Notes under the pieces: model-generated
Seen by the model: the letters and a program-made list of their open reading frames with translations, nothing else
Databases searched by the model: none
What the model was told of the DNA's origin: nothing
Translations under genes and position numbers: made by a program
Source of the DNA: Azospirillum sp. RU38E
Lineage (GTDB): Bacteria; Pseudomonadota; Alphaproteobacteria; Azospirillales; Azospirillaceae
Direction of reading: 5' to 3'
DNA: 64,000 nucleotides
Assembly: GCF_900188385.1 (NCBI RefSeq)
Contig: NZ_FZOI01000003.1
Location: forward strand, 1-64,000
Part shown: in pieces, positions 1 through 8,852 of the stretch
Layout: every line of letters starts with the position of its first letter
How positions within the stretch are numbered: the stretch's first letter is position 1

Positions 1-33
1 TGCCGTGACCTTCCCCTGCTTAACTCGAACCAT
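1..33 (-). CDS. start of an unidentified gene, cut by the window edge
   Basis: A GGAGG motif at 39-43 (minus strand) lies five bases upstream of an ATG at 33-31. The reading frame stays open to the window edge for 11 codons, giving MVRVKQGKVTA. This is a textbook translation start just past the point where the integrase loses similarity to its family. The gene therefore belongs to whatever DNA now follows the broken integrase. The eleven residues are basic and do not identify a family. Overlap of this start with the tail of the integrase frame suggests that the tail is not a functional C-terminus. Confidence 0.5.
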   Translation of the reverse strand, partial: MVRVKQGKVTA

Positions 34-715
34 CAAAACCTCCTTCAATCCCGAATTTTAGGTCAATGGCTCTCCACTTTTCCAGGGCAAGTCCAGCGGG
101 CGAGAGCGAGCGGTCCTTGGGAACGAACGTCGCGATCGACGCCGGCCCGACCTCTTCGGCGGGGTTCGGCACCTTCTCGCCGTGCAGCTTCGCGAAGGCG
201 AAGACCAGCTTCACGATGTCACGGACATGGACCGCCGTGGCCGGTGCTCCCCGCTTCTTCACCTTGTCACACATCGCCCGGAGATCCTCGGGCGTGATTT
301 CCGTCAGCAGCCGATTGCGGAACGTCGGCAGGATGTCCCGCTCGTAGATCGAGCGGCGCATCGCGCGGGTGCTTTCTGCCATCCGGTGCTCTTGCAGCCA
401 GCGTTCGCCAAACTCGCCGAAGCTCTTTGCTTCCTTGATGCGGCGCTTCTCGCGCTGCTTCTCCTGGGCTGGTGACCGCCCTTCCTGAATCGAACGCTGC
501 GCGTCGATCAGCTTCTCCCGCGCACGGGCCAGAGAGAGGCCCGCCGGCCCGTATCGGCCGAGGGTCAAGGTCTCGCGTCGACCGTGCATACGGTAATCAT
601 AGCGGAACACGACGGCACCCGACGGGTTCACGACGACATACATACCGTCACGGTCAGAGACCTTATATAATTTGTCCTTTGGTTTCAGTGCCTTGATTGC
701 CGCATCAGTAAGCAT
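20..715 (-). pseudogene. truncated P4-type tyrosine integrase
   Basis: Residues 1-85 match the DUF4102 arm-binding domain of P4-like integrases (MLTDAAIKALKPKDK start, then RDGMYVVVNPSG and LTLGRYGPAGLSLARAR). Residues 95-200 match the core-binding helical domain (FGERWLQEH, ITPEDLRAMCDKV, FVPKDRSLSP). Family members are about 400 residues long. This frame ends at 231, and the whole catalytic domain with the Arg, His-x-x-Arg and Tyr residues is missing. Similarity appears to stop near residue 208 (about position 91), after which an unrelated 23-residue tail runs to a stop. Integration activity should be lost. The 5' end faces the 3' end of guaA, as in islands that use guaA as attachment site. 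Confidence 0.8.
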
Positions 716-1034
716 CGGCCCCCTCCTAGATCGTTCAAAAAACGCCAGAGAGCCCCTAAAAATACCGCCAGGCCAAAATCGACCAATCCTGACGGCACAT
801 TATCCTTTATTCTCAATGGAATAAGGTCAAAAAAATACCGTCACAAGCTCTCTAAGCCATGACGGTATATGCAAATCTGCGATGTCACAAGACGCCCCAT
901 ACCGTCAGCGCCGCCGTCGATCGCGAGGCTTTCCCAGCGATTGACGGCGAAAGACAGCGGAGATAAAATTATTTATTTTCAATACGTTATGGTGCGAAAT
1001 CGGCGGTTATCGGCGGCGTTTGGGTAGGCGCGAA
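716..1034. other. integrase-guaA intergenic region with ATACCGTCA repeats
   Basis: This 319-base stretch has no credible gene and is more AT-rich than its surroundings. It holds three exact copies of ATACCGTCA: 835-843, the inverted copy 860-868, and 899-907. A one-mismatch copy (ATACCGCCA) lies at 762-770. The first two form a perfect 9-base inverted repeat. Short repeats between an integrase gene and its attachment site are typical of integrase arm sites or excisionase sites. That role is inferred. They could instead be operators controlling the integrase. Confidence 0.5.
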
Positions 1035-1060
1035 TTATTCCCACTCAATCGTGCCGGGCG
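1035..1060. other. candidate island attachment site at the guaA 3' end
   Basis: The last codons of guaA (…GTIEWE, stop at 1035-1037) meet foreign-looking DNA carrying an integrase gene that points away from guaA. The 3' end of guaA is an established integration hotspot for genomic islands. Such islands restore the guaA end, so the core should recur as a direct repeat at the far end of the island, which lies outside this window. The exact core boundaries cannot be seen here. Confidence 0.45.
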
Positions 1061-2612
1061 GCTTGGACGTGATGTCGTAGGTCACCCGGTTGATGCCGCG
1101 CACCTCGTTGATGATGCGGGTGGCGACGCGGCCCAGGAAGCCATGGTCGAACGGATAATAATCCGCCGTCATGCCATCCACCGAGGTCACGGCGCGCAGC
1201 GCACAGGCGTAATCATAGGTGCGGCCATCGCCCATCACACCCACCGTGCGCACCGGCAGCAGCACGGCGAAGGCCTGCCAGATGGCGTCATAGAGGCCGG
1301 CATTGCGGATTTCTTCCAGATAGACCGTGTCCGCCTTGCGCAGAATCTCCAGCTTCTCCCGCGTGATCTCACCGGGGATGCGGATCGCCAGGCCAGGCCC
1401 TGGGAACGGGTGACGGCCGACGAAGCTGTGCGGCAGACCCAGTTCGCGGCCCAGTGCGCGCACCTCGTCCTTGAACAGTTCGCGCAGCGGTTCCACCAGT
1501 TTCAACTTCATGCGGTCGGGCAGACCGCCAACATTATGGTGCGACTTGATGGTGACGGACGGGCCGCCGGTGAAGGACACGCTTTCGATCACATCCGGGT
1601 AGAGCGTGCCCTGGGCCAGGAATTCCGCCCCGCCGATCTTGGCGGCCTCGGCATCGAACACCTCGATGAACAGGCGGCCGATAATCTTGCGCTTCTGTTC
1701 CGGATCAGAAACGCCTTCCAGCTGGCCCAGGAACATGTCGGACGCATCCACATGCACCAGCGGGATATTGTAATGGTCGCGGAACAGGGTGACCACCTGA
1801 TCGGCCTCACCCGCGCGCATCAGGCCGGTATCGACGAAGATGCAGGTCAACTGGGTGCCGATCGCCTCATGGATCAGCACGGCGGCGACGGAGCTGTCCA
1901 CCCCGCCGGACAGGCCGCAGATCACCTTGGAAGAACCCACCTGTTCGCGGATGCGGGCCACAGCTTCGGCCCGGAAGGCGGCCATGGTCCAGTCGCCCTT
2001 CAGGCCCGCCACCTTGAACAGGAAATTGCGGATCAGCGCATCGCCATGCGGGGTGTGATAGACCTCCGGGTGGAACTGCACGGCGTAGAAGCGGCGGGTA
2101 TCATCGGCGATGATGGCATAGGGTGCGCCTTCCGACGTGGCGACGATGCGGAAACCTTCCGGCAGCTTCGTCACCCGGTCGCCATGGCTCATCCAAACCT
2201 GTTCGCGGGCGCCGACATGCCAAGGGCCGTCGAACAGAGCGCAATCATCCTGCACATCCACAAAGGCGCGGCCGAACTCGCGGGTATCGCCCGGTTCCAC
2301 CTTGCCGCCCAGCTGTTCGCACATGGTCTGCTGACCATAGCAGATGCCGAACACCGGCACGCCCAGCGTCCACACAGCTTCGGGGGCGCGGGGGCTGCCG
2401 GCTTCCGTCACGCTGGCAGGGCCGCCGGACAGGATGATGGCGCGGGGGGCGAAGGCGCGGATACGCTCTTCCCCGGCGCTGAACGGGATGATTTCGCAAT
2501 AGATGCCGGCTTCGCGCACGCGCCGGGCGATCAGCTGCGTCACCTGCGATCCGAAATCCAGGATCAGGACGCGATCGGGATGGGCGGCGATGTCGGGGGC
2601 GGCGGCGGCCAT
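1035..2612 (-). CDS. guaA: GMP synthase (glutamine-hydrolysing)
   Basis: This enzyme converts XMP to GMP using glutamine and ATP, the last step of guanine nucleotide synthesis in the cytoplasm. The 525-residue length is normal. The N-terminal class I amidotransferase domain shows the nucleophile in GICYGQ (Cys91) and the FHPE pair (His181, Glu183). The ATP-pyrophosphatase domain has SGGVDSS at about 235-241. The C-terminal dimerisation domain is intact, including [12 protein letters not shown] and the family ending GTIEWE. The ATG at 2612 gives the expected short lead before VLILDFGSQ. The long open frame on the opposite strand is a codon-bias shadow. Confidence 0.97.
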   Translation of the reverse strand: MAAAAPDIAAHPDRVLILDFGSQVTQLIARRVREAGIYCEIIPFSAGEERIRAFAPRAIILSGGPASVTEAGSPRAPEAVWTLGVPVFGICYGQQTMCEQLGGKVEPGDTREFGRAFVDVQDDCALFDGPWHVGAREQVWMSHGDRVTKLPEGFRIVATSEGAPYAIIADDTRRFYAVQFHPEVYHTPHGDALIRNFLFKVAGLKGDWTMAAFRAEAVARIREQVGSSKVICGLSGGVDSSVAAVLIHEAIGTQLTCIFVDTGLMRAGEADQVVTLFRDHYNIPLVHVDASDMFLGQLEGVSDPEQKRKIIGRLFIEVFDAEAAKIGGAEFLAQGTLYPDVIESVSFTGGPSVTIKSHHNVGGLPDRMKLKLVEPLRELFKDEVRALGRELGLPHSFVGRHPFPGPGLAIRIPGEITREKLEILRKADTVYLEEIRNAGLYDAIWQAFAVLLPVRTVGVMGDGRTYDYACALRAVTSVDGMTADYYPFDHGFLGRVATRIINEVRGINRVTYDITSKPPGTIEWE

Positions 2613-2715
2613 GGCGCATATTCCTGGCTAGTGTCGGAAAATGCGCCGCACCCTAACCGAGGGGGCGGGGTGCGACAAGCAAACGCCAAGCAGGGCAGCC
2701 CCCGCTTCAGGGCGC

Positions 2716-3384
2716 TTACTCCTTGGTGCTGATGGCCGTATAAGCGGGGGGTTTGCTGAATGTGATGGTCGGGTTTTCCCGCCGCAGCTTCTTGTCATTG
2801 GCGATCATCACCCGCCCGTCTTTGTCGGCCTTGATCTGCCGGCTGCCGGACGGCCCCGCCAGGGTGGCCGTGCAATCCACCCCGCAGAAGACCCGCAATG
2901 TCTGGGCCGAGGGTGCCACGAAGGACAGCATCCCCGCTTCCTTGCCGATCAGCTTGTCAAACTGGGCAAAGGCCGCCTGCACATCAGCATAGGTGAAACC
3001 ACTGCCATCGGCCGGCAGCTTCATGCCCACCTGCACGCGGATTTTATAGTTCTTCTCCGACTGATTGAACTGGACCAGCGTATTGGTCTTCAGCCAGTCC
3101 GGCTGATAGGGAAGCTGGAAGGCATTATCGGCATCGACCGGAATATCCAGCACGCCATCCGGGCTGGCGATGCTGATCGTCACCGGCAGATTAAGCTGTT
3201 TGCCATCTTCGGCCCGGATAGAGGTACGCAGCGACAGCCGGTCCCGTTCCTTCAGGGAATAGAACTTGTCCAGCTGGTCGAACAATTCCTTGTAAGGCAC
3301 CTGATGCACCGCCGTCTGGGCGATGGCAGGGCCGGCCAGCAGCGGTAACGCCAGGACCAGGGCGGCCAGCACAGGATTCCTCAT
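2716..3384 (-). CDS. exported protein of unknown function (DUF2987-like)
   Basis: The 222-residue product begins MRNPVLAALVLALPLLAG and continues to AIAQ, a clear Sec signal peptide with cleavage near residue 23. AAGGAGGA at 3391-3398 sits seven bases before the ATG, which fixes this start over the longer upstream frame. The mature part opens with VPYKELFDQLDKFYSLKERDRL and carries two cysteines (FCGVDCTA) that could form a disulfide. The pattern resembles DUF2987-type periplasmic proteins, but I assign this only tentatively. It probably acts in the periplasm. No neighbour suggests a substrate. Confidence 0.75.
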   Translation of the reverse strand: MRNPVLAALVLALPLLAGPAIAQTAVHQVPYKELFDQLDKFYSLKERDRLSLRTSIRAEDGKQLNLPVTISIASPDGVLDIPVDADNAFQLPYQPDWLKTNTLVQFNQSEKNYKIRVQVGMKLPADGSGFTYADVQAAFAQFDKLIGKEAGMLSFVAPSAQTLRVFCGVDCTATLAGPSGSRQIKADKDGRVMIANDKKLRRENPTITFSKPPAYTAISTKE

Positions 3385-3407
3385 CGCCTTATCCTCCTTG
3401 GATGATG

Positions 3408-4229
3408 TCACGTGACAGGGGCCAGCGGTTCCACCCGCACCTGCCCGCCTTCCGCGACCAGGACGCTGGCATCCGGCACCTCCGTCCAATGGCCGGGATC
3501 TTCATCCAGCGGTTCAGAGAGGACCAGCACCGAATCCCGTCCCCTTCCGTCCAGGCAGAGCTTGCCATCCTGGCAGCCTTCGACATGGCCTTGTGTCCAG
3601 TACAGGCTGGGGGAATGTTTGTCGCTGGACCAGCGCACGGCATAAAGCCGCTTGCCATCGCTGGCCGCCGCCGTCATGCGGAACGGTTCTTCCACCCCTT
3701 CGGCCCGCATCAGGCCCAGAATCTGGGCGATGGTGCGGGCAAAGGCGCCGGCCGGGTCTTCCATCAAGCCATTGCCCAGGGCCAGGAAGAAGAAGGCCTC
3801 GCTATCCGTCGATCCTTCACGGAACCGGTAAAGATCGCGGCGGATCAGCCCTTCCACATCCTGGCGCACCTGGGGCCAGCCACCGATCTGGCCATTATGC
3901 ATGAACAGCCAGTCGCCATAACGGAACGGATGGCAATTCAGCCGCGAAGTGGCCGTACCAGTGGAGGCCCGCACATGGGCAAAGAACAGCGGCGAGCGGA
4001 TTTGTTCGGCCAGGGATCGCAGATTGGCATCCGACCAGGCGGGCATCGTATCCCGGTAGAGGCCCGGCCGGGTCAGGTCGCCATACCAGCCCAGGCCAAA
4101 CCCGTCGCCATTGATGGAAACGACACTACGCTGGGCGTGCAGCGACTGGCGGATCAGGGAATTGCGGGGCTGGAACAGCAATGTATCCATGGAAATCGGC
4201 ACGCCCGCATAGGCTAACCAGCGACACAT
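3408..4229 (-). CDS. class II glutamine amidotransferase (YafJ/EgtC-like)
   Basis: The start MCRWLAYAG places the catalytic Cys at position 2, as required in N-terminal-nucleophile amidotransferases. Family motifs follow: NGDGFGLGWYG, FFAHVRAST, NCHPF, FMHNGQIGGW and STDSEAFFFL. The 273-residue length fits the YafJ/EgtC group, which consists of a single glutaminase domain. The acceptor of the ammonia is unknown here. There are no ergothioneine genes beside it, so an EgtC role is not supported. The ATG at 4229 is chosen over longer upstream frames because Cys2 must be exposed. Confidence 0.88.
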   Translation of the reverse strand: MCRWLAYAGVPISMDTLLFQPRNSLIRQSLHAQRSVVSINGDGFGLGWYGDLTRPGLYRDTMPAWSDANLRSLAEQIRSPLFFAHVRASTGTATSRLNCHPFRYGDWLFMHNGQIGGWPQVRQDVEGLIRRDLYRFREGSTDSEAFFFLALGNGLMEDPAGAFARTIAQILGLMRAEGVEEPFRMTAAASDGKRLYAVRWSSDKHSPSLYWTQGHVEGCQDGKLCLDGRGRDSVLVLSEPLDEDPGHWTEVPDASVLVAEGGQVRVEPLAPVT

Positions 4230-4427
4230 GAAAAGGGGACTCCAAAAGCCAACGGGCAACAGACTGGCCGGTTCTTGTGGCGGAACAAGGGCGGATAGCG
4301 GCAGGGCAGCGCATGGGGGGTACCCCCTCAGCCGATGGACCCACAGCCCCCACGCCCCCGTTTCAACAACATCCCGCCGCTGCACACAGCAGACATGGCG
4401 GGCCAACAACCGGTCTGGAGGACCACC

Positions 4428-4607
4428 ATGAGCAAGGAAAACATCAAGGGCAAGCTCAACGAGGCGAAGGGTGAGATCAAGCAGGCCGTGGGCCGCGCCA
4501 CCGACAATCCGCGTCTGGAAAATGAAGGCACCGCCGACAAGGTGAAGGGCAAGGCCCAGCAGGTGGCCGGCCATGCCAAGGATGCCGTCCGCGATATCAC
4601 CCGCTGA
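4428..4607 (+). CDS. CsbD family stress-response protein
   Basis: The 59-residue product starts MSKENIKGKLNEAKGEIKQ and ends DAVRDITR. The repeated lysine- and glutamate-rich helical pattern (GKLNEAKGEIKQAVG, ADKVKGKAQQVAG) is the CsbD signature. A GGAGGA at 4417-4422 precedes the ATG at good spacing, so the longer upstream frame is rejected. CsbD proteins accumulate under general stress in many bacteria, but their molecular role is unknown. It lies just upstream of the phospholipase D-like gene in the same direction (22-base gap), so the two may be co-transcribed. Confidence 0.9.
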   Translation: MSKENIKGKLNEAKGEIKQAVGRATDNPRLENEGTADKVKGKAQQVAGHAKDAVRDITR

Positions 4608-4629
4608 GCCAGCAGGGGCCGGACCAATC

Positions 4630-6222
4630 ATGCGCGAGACCATGACAGGTGCGGCCCGTGACCTGAGCAGTGCCCCCCCGCCGGACGGGGCCCCCGCGTC
4701 CGGCGGGCCGGTGGCCTTGCTGCGCCCCGGCGAAACCTGCTGGCGGCTGGAGCGGGCCGACCGGCTGGGTGTGATGATCGACGCACAGGATTATTTCCGC
4801 ACCCTGAAACAGGCTTTGCAGGGTGCCCGCCATCAGGTGCTGTTGATCGCCTGGGATTTTGATACCCGCATCCGGCTGGAACCCGACCGGGACCAGCCCA
4901 TACCGGCCAAGGCCCCGGATAAGCTGGGCCGTTTCCTGGCCTGGCTGATCCGGCGCAAACCGGGGCTGCAGGTCCATGTGCTGAAATGGCGGTTCAGTGG
5001 TCTCTGGGGTCTGATGCGGGGCATGACACCGCTCTGGGTCTTGAATCTGATGAGCGACCGGCGGCTGCATTACCGGGTGGCGTCTGACCATCCGCTGGGC
5101 GCCTGCCATCACCAGAAAATCGTTGTCATTGATGACCGCATCGCCTTTTGCGGCGGCATTGATGTGACGGCGGAGCGCTGGGACACGCGCGGCCATCTGG
5201 ATGATGATCCGCGCCGCCGGGGCCCCGGCCCCAAACATTACGCACCCTATCATGACATGAGTGCCGCCGTGGATGGGGCCGCCGCCCGCGCGCTGGGCGA
5301 TCTGGCCCGCCAGCGCTGGCTCCACGCCACCGGTGAACGGCTGCCGGCACCGCCGCCAGCCACAGCCGATGACCCGGACCCCTGGCCCCCCGGCCTGCTG
5401 CCCTTGTTGCGCCGGTCCCTGGTCGGCATCGCCCGCACCCAGCCCGCCTTCAACGGACAGGAAGAGGCGCATGAGGTGGAGCGGCTCTGGCTGGAGGCCA
5501 TCCATGCCGCCCGACACTACATCTATATCGAGGCGCAATATGTCGCCTGTCGCCGCATCGGCCAGGCCCTGCTGGAACGGCTGGAGCAGCCGGACGGGCC
5601 GGAGATTGTCATCATCAACCCCACCATCGCCAATGGCTGGCTGGAGGAAGCGGCCATGGGCCGCGCGCGCGACCATATTCTGGGCGCGCTCTGCGCCGCC
5701 GACCCGGAAGGGGAGCGATTCGCCTGTTATGCGCCCGTCACGCCCAAAGGGGTGCGCATCTATGTTCATGCCAAGCTGCTGATCGTGGATGACAAGCTGC
5801 TGCGCATCGGTTCCTCCAACATGAATAACCGCTCCATGGGGGTGGATACGGAATGCGATCTGGCCGTGGCGCTGGGGGATGGGCCAGCGGATGCGGCGGG
5901 GCGGGCCCGGTTGCGGGAGATGCGCGACGGGCTGATCGCCGAACATGTGGGCATCTCCGTGCCGCTGGCCACGCGAACGATTGCCGAAAGAGGCGGCATG
6001 ATCGCCGCCATCGAGTCCCTGCGCCAGGCCGGCGGCAAAACCCTGATCCCGATCCTCTGCCAGGAGGTGAATGCGGCGGAAACCTTCCTGGTGGAGCAGG
6101 AATTGCTGGACCCGGAGCGGCCGCGCTACCCGTTCCAATCCTTCTTTCACCGGCTGGATTGGGGCTGGGCCCGTCGCCGCAAGGCCCGCCGGCTGCGGCG
6201 GGCGGTAAAACCGATAAAATGA
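4630..6222 (+). CDS. phospholipase D-like / cardiolipin synthase-type enzyme
   Basis: Two HKD motifs mark the phospholipase D superfamily: [10 protein letters not shown] near residue 161 and HAKLLIVDD at about residue 380, the latter followed by GSSNMNNRS. Such enzymes make a phospho-histidine intermediate and either hydrolyse phospholipids or join them, as in cardiolipin synthase. At about 530 residues it is longer than cardiolipin synthases and lacks N-terminal membrane segments. This favours the soluble or peripheral PLD-like group found in alphaproteobacteria. The C-terminus is strongly basic ([11 protein letters not shown]), which could bind membrane phosphates. The start is uncertain between ATGs at 4630 and 4642. 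Confidence 0.85.
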   Translation: MRETMTGAARDLSSAPPPDGAPASGGPVALLRPGETCWRLERADRLGVMIDAQDYFRTLKQALQGARHQVLLIAWDFDTRIRLEPDRDQPIPAKAPDKLGRFLAWLIRRKPGLQVHVLKWRFSGLWGLMRGMTPLWVLNLMSDRRLHYRVASDHPLGACHHQKIVVIDDRIAFCGGIDVTAERWDTRGHLDDDPRRRGPGPKHYAPYHDMSAAVDGAAARALGDLARQRWLHATGERLPAPPPATADDPDPWPPGLLPLLRRSLVGIARTQPAFNGQEEAHEVERLWLEAIHAARHYIYIEAQYVACRRIGQALLERLEQPDGPEIVIINPTIANGWLEEAAMGRARDHILGALCAADPEGERFACYAPVTPKGVRIYVHAKLLIVDDKLLRIGSSNMNNRSMGVDTECDLAVALGDGPADAAGRARLREMRDGLIAEHVGISVPLATRTIAERGGMIAAIESLRQAGGKTLIPILCQEVNAAETFLVEQELLDPERPRYPFQSFFHRLDWGWARRRKARRLRRAVKPIK

Positions 6223-6400
6223 TATAAACCGCATCCATGTTTTGACGGTCTGCCACACCGTTGTAACGCGCAAGGGTGCCGCGATTTACAGCCCGGGGGG
6301 TCGGGGTTATGGTGCGCCCGCCTTCGTGAAGGTTTGGCGACACTGTTCCGCAGGGGCGCCGCTCACCCCTCCCCCTCCACCCAATGACGGGCAGCACGAC

Positions 6401-7333
6401 ATGAAGCTGATCGCCGGTAACAGCAATCAGCCCTTGGCTGAAGCCATTTCCCAGTGCCTTGAGGTTCCGCTGACCAAGGCCACCATCCGGCGTTTTGCCG
6501 ATAACGAGATCTTCGTTGAGATCAACGAGAATGTCCGCGGTGAGGATGTTTTCGTGATCCAGTCGACCTCGGCCCCGGCGAACGACCATCTGATGGAATT
6601 GCTGGTCACGATCGACGCGCTGCGCCGTGGCTCCGCCCGCCGTATCACGGCGGTGCTGCCCTATTACGGCTATGCCCGTCAGGACCGCAAGACCGGCCCC
6701 CGCACGCCGATTTCCGCCAAGCTGGTGGCCAATCTGGTGACGACAGCCGGTGCCAACCGCGTGCTGACGCTGGACCTTCATGCCGGCCAGATCCAGGGCT
6801 TCTTCGACATTCCGCTGGATAATCTGGTGGCCGGTGGCGTGTTCACCAAGGACATCCAGGACCGGATCAAGGATGGCAACCTGATGGTTGTCTCCCCCGA
6901 CGTGGGTGGTGTGGTGCGCGCCCGCGCCATTGCCAGCCGCCTGAATGCCGATCTGGCCATCATCGACAAGCGCCGCGAACGTGCTGGCGTCTCGGAAGTG
7001 ATGAATGTCATCGGTGACGTCAATGGCCGCGACTGCATCCTGATCGACGATATCGTCGACAGCGCCGGCACGCTGTGCAATGCCGCCGTGGCGCTGAAGG
7101 CCCGTGGCGCCACTTCTGTGCGTGCCTATGTCACCCATGGCGTGCTGTCCGGCGGTGCGGTTGACCGCGTTGCCAAGTCCCCGCTGGATGAGCTGGTGAC
7201 CACTGACAGCATCGTGGCGACGGAAGCCGTGCGCAATGCGCCGAATATCCGTCAGCTCTCGATTGCCAATCTGATGGCCGACGCCATCGAGCGCATCAGC
7301 AATGAACGCTCGGTCTCCAGCCTGTTCGACTGA
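6401..7333 (+). CDS. prs: ribose-phosphate pyrophosphokinase
   Basis: This enzyme makes PRPP from ribose 5-phosphate and ATP for nucleotide, histidine and tryptophan synthesis. The 310-residue product begins [16 protein letters not shown]. It shows the family features [31 protein letters not shown], and the PRPP-binding loop [10 protein letters not shown] starting at Asp216. The ATG at 6401 gives the standard N-terminus, and the longer upstream frame has no similarity to the family. A strong terminator follows at 7361-7396. The 178-base gap before the gene contains TTGACG at 6242-6247 but no convincing -10. Confidence 0.97.
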   Translation: MKLIAGNSNQPLAEAISQCLEVPLTKATIRRFADNEIFVEINENVRGEDVFVIQSTSAPANDHLMELLVTIDALRRGSARRITAVLPYYGYARQDRKTGPRTPISAKLVANLVTTAGANRVLTLDLHAGQIQGFFDIPLDNLVAGGVFTKDIQDRIKDGNLMVVSPDVGGVVRARAIASRLNADLAIIDKRRERAGVSEVMNVIGDVNGRDCILIDDIVDSAGTLCNAAVALKARGATSVRAYVTHGVLSGGAVDRVAKSPLDELVTTDSIVATEAVRNAPNIRQLSIANLMADAIERISNERSVSSLFD

Positions 7334-7360
7334 TCGGACGGCCGGTAACGGTTAAAGAAA

Positions 7361-7396
7361 GGGGCGGCAGGCCGATATGGCTTGCCGCCCCTTTTT
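7361..7396 (+). terminator. intrinsic terminator of prs
   Basis: The inverted repeat GGGGCGGCA (7361-7369) and TGCCGCCCC (7383-7391) forms a 9-pair GC stem followed by TTTTT. It lies 28 bases after the prs stop codon. Confidence 0.9.
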
Positions 7397-7451
7397 ATTT
7401 GGCGTCGCACATCAAGGAAGGGGGCGGGCTTCCGGCCGCCCCCTTCCCGCC

Positions 7452-8483
7452 TCAATGGCTCTTTTCACCCGACTGGACGATCACCCCGTACCAGCCGAGC
7501 CCACGATAAGTTTCATAGCCCGGTGTCAGGGCGAAGCCCACCAGACGGCCATATTTGTCGACATAGTGGCCCATCGGTTTGCCACCGGTTTCCAGCGGGA
7601 ATGTCTCCGTCAACTGCCCGCGGCCATCGGATGAAGCGATGACCCGGCCAGCGGCATCCACCAGCAGGCAGCGCGTATGGGCCTCCTCGCTGCGGTCCAG
7701 CCGCACGCCGGTGGTCACGGCACGGGCCTGCGGTTCCCAGTCGAAGAAAATACCCATGGCGCCGATGACATCGCCATCAACCGCGCCGTCACGGCGCACG
7801 GCGGTGGAATAGGTTGCCACCGTGCGGCCATCCAGGGCCGGGTTGGTGGTGACATCGACAACGGCGAAATCCGCCCCATCCTTGGTGGCCAGCGCCTGCC
7901 GGAACCAGGGCTCGTTGGCAACATTGGTGCCGATGGCATGGGGGAAACGGCGCGGCCGGCCGGTGGCAATCACCCGGCCGCTGCGGTCGGCCACCCACAG
8001 GTCCAGATAGACCGTGTAGCTGTCCAGAATCACCCCCAGGCGGGAACTGGCAAAGGCCGTCGCATCCGGCGTGGGGGCGGCGATGCAATCCACCACCGCC
8101 TTGTCGGTGGCCCACCAGCGCACGTCACAGGAACGTTCGTAAAGATTCCGATCGATGATCTCGATCATGTTCAGCGCCAGATCGGCCAGACGCTGGCCCC
8201 GGAAGCGAACCATCAGGTCTTCGCCCACGGTGGCCATACGGTCCACCAACTGGCCGATCTCGCTCCGCAGCTCGCTGGCCACGACACTGACCTGGCGGGA
8301 GATGGAATTCACCTCATTCGCCACCACGGCAAAGCCACGCCCGGCATCCCCGGCGCGGCCGGCCTCGATCAGCGCGTTGAAGGCCAGCATCTTGGTGGTA
8401 CGGTTGATATCTTCGATGGCGGAGACCTTCTGGCTCGCCACATCCAGCACGTTCCTCGTCAGATCGATAAGGCTGTTATCCAT
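7452..8483 (-). CDS. soluble chemoreceptor-like protein with C-terminal Cache domain
   Basis: Residues about 27-64 carry the hairpin tip of methyl-accepting chemotaxis signalling domains (MLAFNALIEAGRAGDAGRG, FAVVANEVNSIS), which contacts CheA and CheW. The remaining 270 residues look like a Cache sensor. They include DLWVADRSGRVIATGR, NVANEPWFRQAL, DGRTVATYSTAV and GAMGIFFDWEPQA. The order is reversed relative to ordinary receptors, where the sensor precedes the signalling domain. No membrane segment is seen, so it should sense a cytoplasmic ligand. The signalling domain is very short, and no HAMP or methylation helices are evident. The ATG at 8483 follows an AGAGG motif. Confidence 0.82.
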   Translation of the reverse strand: MDNSLIDLTRNVLDVASQKVSAIEDINRTTKMLAFNALIEAGRAGDAGRGFAVVANEVNSISRQVSVVASELRSEIGQLVDRMATVGEDLMVRFRGQRLADLALNMIEIIDRNLYERSCDVRWWATDKAVVDCIAAPTPDATAFASSRLGVILDSYTVYLDLWVADRSGRVIATGRPRRFPHAIGTNVANEPWFRQALATKDGADFAVVDVTTNPALDGRTVATYSTAVRRDGAVDGDVIGAMGIFFDWEPQARAVTTGVRLDRSEEAHTRCLLVDAAGRVIASSDGRGQLTETFPLETGGKPMGHYVDKYGRLVGFALTPGYETYRGLGWYGVIVQSGEKSH

Positions 8484-8790
8484 GAGCCGCCTCTTATGTG
8501 CACCGCAACAGCGTGTTTTTCTAAAGAGCAAAAACCGTGCCTGTTACGGGCTACCCGTTAACCTATTGACAAGATTTGACATTAAATAAATGACCGGACG
8601 ATAGATAATTTCGCATATGCCGCATGAAACAGCAGGAAATAGCCTGCTGCCTTGTAATTAAGCTGTCTTAAATGAAACAAAGTCTGAACATCGCTGTATC
8701 TGGCAAGAACAGGCCCCCGACACTGGCCGGGCGCGGTTCCAGGCCCAACACACGTTGATGTGTGACGCCGCGCTTGGCTCTGCGCGCAGC
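8484..8790. other. AT-richer intergenic region, no gene
   Basis: This roughly 300-base gap separates two leftward genes and is noticeably richer in A and T than the flanks. A short inverted repeat CAGCAGG (8630-8636) / CCTGCTG (8643-8649) could form a small hairpin. It must contain the promoter of the chemoreceptor-like gene, but I could not identify one with confidence. No open frame here looks like a gene. Confidence 0.5.
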
Positions 8791-8819
8791 AAAAAGGGCG
8801 GTGCCACTGGCACCGCCCT
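8791..8819 (-). terminator. intrinsic terminator of gatA
   Basis: A near-perfect 11-pair stem, AGGGCGGTGCC (8795-8805) and GGCACCGCCCT (8809-8819), closes a three-base loop. Read on the minus strand it is followed by TTTTT. It lies about 34 bases past the gatA stop. Confidence 0.92.
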
Positions 8820-8852
8820 GTTCACAACTGACCAAAAAACAGGCTGATCAAA

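Noticed and set aside
1020-2732. 570-residue open frame on the plus strand opposite guaA
   Set aside because: It mirrors the guaA coding frame in GC-rich DNA, has no ribosome-binding site and encodes a low-complexity protein rich in His, Gly and Ala. It is an antisense shadow.
5738-7138. 466-residue open frame on the minus strand opposite prs
   Set aside because: It covers the end of the phospholipase D-like gene and prs, both strongly supported. The translated protein has no domain.
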